Shown: in pieces, positions 7,078 to 9,899 of the stretch
How the letters are laid out: each line of letters starts with the position of its first letter
Numbering within the stretch: position 1 is the first letter of the stretch
DNA from: JACVRW01 sp052038485
GTDB taxonomy: Bacteria; Actinomycetota; Thermoleophilia; Solirubrobacterales; Thermoleophilaceae
Assembly (NCBI GenBank): GCA_052038485.1
Contig: JBQGCL010000269.1
Span: 1 to 9,899 of the forward strand
Length of the DNA stretch: 9,899 bases
Reading direction: 5' to 3'
Made by a program: the position numbers and the translations under genes
The notes under the pieces: generated by a model
The model's database searches: none
What the model was told of the DNA's origin: nothing
What the model saw: the letters and a program-made list of their open reading frames with translations, nothing else

Positions 7078-8099
7078 GCGGCAACGGGCATCTGCCGATG
7101 CTCTCGAAGGCGGACTTCTCCTCCGACCAGGAGACGCGCTGGTGTCCCGGCTGTGGCGACTACGCGATCCTCGCCTCGGTCCAGGGCTTCATGCCGGAGC
7201 TGGGCATCCCGCCGGAGAAGATCGTGTTCGTCACCGGCATCGGCTGCGCCGGCCGCTTCGTCTACTACATGGACACCTACGGGATGCACGGCATCCACGG
7301 GCGCGCCCCGGCGCTGGCGACCGGCGTGGCTACCTCGCGGCCCGACCTGTCGGTCTGGGTGGTGAGCGGCGACGGCGACGCCCTCTCGATCGGAGGCAAC
7401 CACCTGATCCACGCGCTGCGCCGCAACGTGCCGTTGAAGATCCTGCTCTTCAACAACCAGATCTACGGCCTGACCAAGGGCCAGTACTCGCCGACCAGCG
7501 AGGAGGGCAAGGTCACCAAGTCCACGCCGTTCGGGTCGCAGGACCACCCCTTCAACCCGGTCTCGCTGGCGCTCGGCGCCGAGGCGAGCTTCGTGGCGCG
7601 CACGGTCGACACCGACAAGAAGCACGTGGCCGAGACGTTGCGCGCCGCCGCAGCCCACAACGGCACGGCCTTCGTCGAGATCTACCAGAACTGCAACGTC
7701 TTCAACGACGGCGCCTTCGACGCGGTGCGCGCCAAGGGCGAGAAGGAGCTCAACCAGATCCGGCTCGAGCACGGCCAGCCGATTCGCTTCGGCGCCGAGA
7801 ACGAGCGCGGTGTCGCGCGCGGCGCCGACGGGCGGCTGGAGCTGGTCGACGTCGAGGCGGTCGGCGAGGACGCGCTCGTGGTGCACGACGCGGAGCGCGC
7901 CGAGCCGAGCCTCGCCTTCGAGCTGGCCCACCTGGCCGCCCGGCCCACCGGCCCGACGCCGATCGGCATCTTCCGCGCGATCGAGCGCCCCGTCTACGGG
8001 GCCGACCTGTCGGCCTCGCTCGAGGAGGCGCGCGCCGAGGTCGGCATGCCGGAGCTCGAGGCTCTGCTGCACTCCGGCGACACCTGGACCGTCTCGTAG
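7074..8099 (+). CDS. korB: 2-oxoglutarate:ferredoxin oxidoreductase, beta subunit
   Basis: KorB carries the thiamine-diphosphate and [4Fe-4S] sites of the KorAB complex. In 341 residues, WCPGCGDYAIL gives Cys24 and Cys27, TGIGCAGRF gives Cys58 and YQNCNVF gives Cys207: the four cluster ligands expected for this family. The ThDP fingerprint starts at GDGDALSIGGNHL (99-111) and ends with LLFNNQIYGL (NN 127-128). NNQIYGLTKGQYSPTS is typical of the substrate-binding region. There is no extra ferredoxin domain, so electrons should pass to a separate ferredoxin that is not in this window. The ATG overlaps the korA TGA (ATGA) with a well-placed AGGAG. The C-terminus from about 215 matches the actinobacterial KorB tail in style. 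Complete, with no missing key residue. Confidence 0.95.
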   Translation: MSGNGHLPMLSKADFSSDQETRWCPGCGDYAILASVQGFMPELGIPPEKIVFVTGIGCAGRFVYYMDTYGMHGIHGRAPALATGVATSRPDLSVWVVSGDGDALSIGGNHLIHALRRNVPLKILLFNNQIYGLTKGQYSPTSEEGKVTKSTPFGSQDHPFNPVSLALGAEASFVARTVDTDKKHVAETLRAAAAHNGTAFVEIYQNCNVFNDGAFDAVRAKGEKELNQIRLEHGQPIRFGAENERGVARGADGRLELVDVEAVGEDALVVHDAERAEPSLAFELAHLAARPTGPTPIGIFRAIERPVYGADLSASLEEARAEVGMPELEALLHSGDTWTVS

Positions 8100-8110
8100 G
8101 GCAACGCTGC

Positions 8111-8131
8111 GCAGCCGGCCGAGCCGGCTGC
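8111..8131. terminator. Hairpin between convergent korB and the GNAT gene
   Basis: GCAGCCGG (8111-8118) and CCGGCTGC (8124-8131) form a perfect 8-bp stem around a 5-nt loop, in the 39-bp gap between the two stop codons. A two-base bulge (TT) followed by GC could add two more pairs. No long T-tract follows on either strand, so it would be a non-canonical, possibly bidirectional terminator, as is common in high-GC actinobacteria. Its position between converging genes is the main support. Confidence 0.5.
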
Positions 8132-8138
8132 TTGCGCA

Positions 8139-8648
8139 CTACGCGGCGAGGTCCATCACCAGCTCGGAGACGCCCGAGCCGGTGTGGTGTTCCTCGAGGT
8201 GCTGCGTCATCCGCGCCATCAGCTTGTGGGCCGGCACGTTGTCGCTGGCCATCGTCGCGGTGAAGCGGCGGATTCCGAGGCGGCGCGCTCGCGCAGCCAG
8301 GCGCTCGGCGAAGAGGGAGCCGACACCGCGGCGCTGCCTGTCGTCGCTGACGACGATGGCGGCTTCCGCGGTGTCGGGGGAATCGCTGTGCCTGACGAAT
8401 CGTCCGACCGCTATCAAGCGGCGAACCGGCTCACCGGGGTATTCGGCGACCAGGGCCACGTGATCGCGGCCGTCGACTTCGGTCAGGTACCGCAGCTCCG
8501 ACCGGCTGAAGCTGCGCTTGGGGGAGAGGAAGCGCCTGTGCACACTCTCGTCAGAGAGCTGCCGGAGTCCGTCCTCCAGGAACCGCTTGTCGTCCGCGCG
8601 GATCGGCCGGATGAGGATCTGAGCTCCGTCTGGAAGGCGCTCGAGCAC
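8139..8648 (-). CDS. GNAT-family N-acetyltransferase, Pat-like
   Basis: This single-domain GNAT of 169 residues is cytosolic and is expected to move an acetyl group from acetyl-CoA to an amine. The acetyl-CoA pyrophosphate loop is RQRRGVGS (104-111), preceded by the beta-4 strand AEAAIVVSD and followed by helix 3. The N-terminal DGAQILIRPIRADDKRFLEDGL, then SDESVHRRFLSPK and LRYLTEVDGRDHVALVA, resemble the GNAT domain of protein-lysine acetyltransferases such as mycobacterial Pat. Here it stands alone, without a cyclic-nucleotide or acyl-CoA-synthetase domain. The start is GTG at 8648-8646, with only a too-close GAGG upstream; the frame upstream is closed by the aldolase TGA (8696-8694), 45 nt away in the same frame. 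It is the last gene of the mtnA-aldolase-GNAT run. Substrate unknown; a small-molecule acceptor is also possible. Confidence 0.85.
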   Translation of the reverse strand: MLERLPDGAQILIRPIRADDKRFLEDGLRQLSDESVHRRFLSPKRSFSRSELRYLTEVDGRDHVALVAEYPGEPVRRLIAVGRFVRHSDSPDTAEAAIVVSDDRQRRGVGSLFAERLAARARRLGIRRFTATMASDNVPAHKLMARMTQHLEEHHTGSGVSELVMDLAA

Positions 8649-8693
8649 GCCTCGAAGGATCGCGTCCCGGCGGCCCCGCCTGTGTGCGGTGGG

Positions 8694-9209
8694 TCACTCA
8701 ATCGCGCTCGCGCGGCGAGCGGCCTCCTCGACCGCCACGCAGACCTCGAGCGCCGCCGCCGGCGTCGGGCCCAGCGCGAGCACGCCGTGATTGCCGAGCA
8801 GCACGGCGTCGCGGTCGCCCAGCGCCTCGACCGCCAAGACGGCGATCTCGTCAGATCCGGACTCCGCGTAGGGCGTGGCCAGGGTGACGCCGAGCGGCTC
8901 GCCGCGCCCGCTCCACGCGGTCGCGTGCTCGCTGTGCGTGTGCACCAGCGCGCCGGCGTCGGTGCGCGCGGCGTAGACCGCCAGGTGAACGCGCCATTCG
9001 CTCGACGGCTCGCGGCGTCCGGCCACGACCGTCCCGTCGCGGTCGAGCGCGACCAGGTCTTCCTCGGCCATCTCCTCATAGGGGAGCGCGCTGGGCGTGA
9101 TCAGCAGCCGCTCGCCGTCGCGCGCGCTGACGTTGCCCGACGTGCCGGTCACCAGCCCCAGCCGCAGCATCGCGCGCGCGGCGGCGACGATCTCAGCGCC
9201 GGGCGACAA
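8694..9209 (-). CDS. Small class II aldolase/adducin-family protein (FucA-like)
   Basis: A zinc-dependent class II aldolase-family enzyme of 171 residues, compared with 215 for E. coli FucA. GLVTGTSGNVSAR (18-30) and the ITPS loop bind phosphate in this family. Glu71 (PSSEWRVH) matches the catalytic Glu73 of FucA; His90 and His92 (HTH) and His141 (NHGVL) match zinc ligands His92, His94 and His155. E-to-first-His spacing is identical (19), but HTH to the third His is 12 residues shorter and the C-terminal tail about 30 shorter, so the segments holding FucA Tyr113 and Tyr209 are absent. The start is TTG (9209-9207), chosen because a perfect AGGAGG (9224-9219) lies 9 nt upstream. It overlaps mtnA by 17 nt, suggesting it handles methylthioribulose-1-phosphate or 5-deoxyribulose-1-phosphate, by retro-aldol cleavage or by MtnB-like dehydration. 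Family certain; reaction unproven. Confidence 0.85.
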   Translation of the reverse strand: MSPGAEIVAAARAMLRLGLVTGTSGNVSARDGERLLITPSALPYEEMAEEDLVALDRDGTVVAGRREPSSEWRVHLAVYAARTDAGALVHTHSEHATAWSGRGEPLGVTLATPYAESGSDEIAVLAVEALGDRDAVLLGNHGVLALGPTPAAALEVCVAVEEAARRASAIE

Positions 9210-9899
9210 CCGCGATCGCCTCCTCGTAGGGCGGCTGGAGCACGCCGGCCTCGGTGACGATCGCCCCGACCAGCTCGGCCGGCGTCACGTCGAACGCGAA
9301 GTTGAGCGCCGGGAGCCCGGGCGCCACCTCGGCGCCGTCGCGTTCCTCGATCGGGATCGCGTCGCCGCTCGGGGTGTCGGGGTCCACCGTGGACAGCGGC
9401 GCCGCCACATAGAACGGCACGCCGTGCCGCTGCGCCAGCACCGCGAGCGGATAGGTCCCGACCTTGTTGGCCACGTCGCCGTTGGCGGCGATCCGGTCGG
9501 CCCCGACCACCACCCGGTCGACCAGCCCGCGCGCCATCAGCGTGCCCGCGCTCGAATCGGTCACGAGCCGGTAGGGGATGCCTGCTCGCGCCAGCTCGTA
9601 GGTGGTCAGCCGCGCGCCCTGCAGCAGTGGCCGCGTCTCGTCGACCCAGACCTGCTCCAGCCGCCCGCGCTCCCAGGCCGCGTGCAGCACTCCGCCCGCC
9701 GTGCCGTAGCCCGCCGTGGCGAGGGCGCCGGCGTTGCAGTGGGTCAGCGCGCGGTCGCCCGGCTCGAACAGGGCGGCGCCGAGCTCCGCCAGGCGCCGGT
9801 CGGCCGCGTCCTGCTCGCTGTGCAACTCGCGCGCCCGAGTGAGCGGGTCGGCCGCGGCCAGCGCCTGGTCGATCGCCCAGGCGAGGTTCACCGCCGTCG
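9193..9899 (-). CDS. mtnA: S-methyl-5-thioribose-1-phosphate isomerase, partial (N-terminus beyond window)
   Basis: MtnA converts 5-methylthioribose-1-phosphate to 5-methylthioribulose-1-phosphate in methionine salvage; related enzymes also act on 5-deoxyribose-1-phosphate. The visible 235 residues are the C-terminal two-thirds of a protein usually around 340-360 residues. The frame is open to the right edge, and the residues there (TAVNLAWAIDQAL) match an internal MtnA segment, so the GTG at 9891 is not the start. THCNAGALATAGYGTAGGVL carries the catalytic Cys. VVGADRIAANGDVANKVGTY carries the catalytic Asp. DETRPLLQGARLTTYEL and LNFAFDVTPAELVGAIVTEAG are also diagnostic. These motifs separate MtnA from the related eIF2B-alpha subunits. 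It is the upstream gene of mtnA-aldolase-GNAT; its last codons carry the aldolase ribosome-binding site. Confidence 0.95.
   Translation of the reverse strand, partial: TAVNLAWAIDQALAAADPLTRARELHSEQDAADRRLAELGAALFEPGDRALTHCNAGALATAGYGTAGGVLHAAWERGRLEQVWVDETRPLLQGARLTTYELARAGIPYRLVTDSSAGTLMARGLVDRVVVGADRIAANGDVANKVGTYPLAVLAQRHGVPFYVAAPLSTVDPDTPSGDAIPIEERDGAEVAPGLPALNFAFDVTPAELVGAIVTEAGVLQPPYEEAIAVVARR
9219..9224 (-). promoter_or_regulatory. Consensus Shine-Dalgarno for the aldolase TTG start
   Basis: On the minus strand AGGAGG, within GAGGAGG, ends nine bases before the TTG at 9209. It is encoded inside the mtnA codons for the Glu-Glu-Ala near its C-terminus. This is the best ribosome-binding site in the window and decides in favour of the TTG; an ATG at codon 14 would remove part of the first helix. 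Confidence 0.7.

Noticed and set aside
7142..8263. Off-frame plus-strand frame through korB, and the minus-strand frame opposite korB (7005-8072)
   Set aside because: Arg/Gly-rich shadows; korB cluster cysteines and ThDP motif are in the accepted frame.
8184..9257. Plus-strand frame opposite the GNAT and aldolase genes
   Set aside because: Spans two genes with convincing active-site motifs on the minus strand and shows none itself.
9193..9891. mtnA as a complete short gene starting with GTG at 9891
   Set aside because: The codons beyond 9891 continue the family sequence (TAVNL...), so the true start lies outside the window.
1..9899. tRNA/rRNA genes, CRISPR repeats, insertion sequences, attachment sites
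   Set aside because: All intergenic gaps are 55 bp or less, no direct-repeat arrays or transposase motifs were seen, and composition is uniform throughout.

Overview
High-GC bacterial DNA carrying nine densely packed genes and no RNA gene, mobile element or CRISPR array that I can see. The gene types point to an actinobacterium: a 2-oxoglutarate:ferredoxin oxidoreductase with the fused gamma-alpha KorA and separate KorB known from Mycobacterium, a three-gene proton-translocating transhydrogenase, and a Pat-like GNAT. The class Thermoleophilia is a reasonable guess, but nothing in the window proves it.

Layout. (1) 1-870 (+): C-terminal half of a DHA2-type MFS exporter, cut by the left edge. 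(2) 917-3725 (-): pntAA-pntAB-pntB, with genes overlapping by one base at each junction, convergent with the exporter. (3) 3726-3780: a 55-bp divergent intergenic region that is largely filled by an imperfect palindrome. (4) 3781-8099 (+): an exported DUF1254/DUF1214 protein, then korA 18 bp later and korB overlapping korA by ATGA. (5) 8100-8138: a short convergent gap with a strong hairpin. (6) 8139-9899 (-): mtnA (N-terminus beyond the right edge), a small class II aldolase-family protein overlapping mtnA by 17 nt, and a GNAT acetyltransferase. No gene-free stretch exceeds 55 bp.

How they fit together. KorAB converts 2-oxoglutarate to succinyl-CoA and reduces ferredoxin. PntAA/AB/B couples the proton gradient to NADPH formation. 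The two redox modules are divergent and could share control through the palindrome. MtnA isomerises 5-methylthioribose-1-phosphate (or 5-deoxyribose-1-phosphate) to the ribulose-1-phosphate, which the neighbouring aldolase-family enzyme could cleave or dehydrate.

Most of the window is ordinary metabolism. The best lead is the small aldolase: it keeps the zinc ligands and catalytic Glu of the FucA family but lacks the segments that carry both catalytic tyrosines of E. coli FucA. Secondary leads are a perfect 10-bp hairpin just inside pntB, the divergent palindrome, and an uncharacterised secreted DUF1254 protein leading the kor operon.
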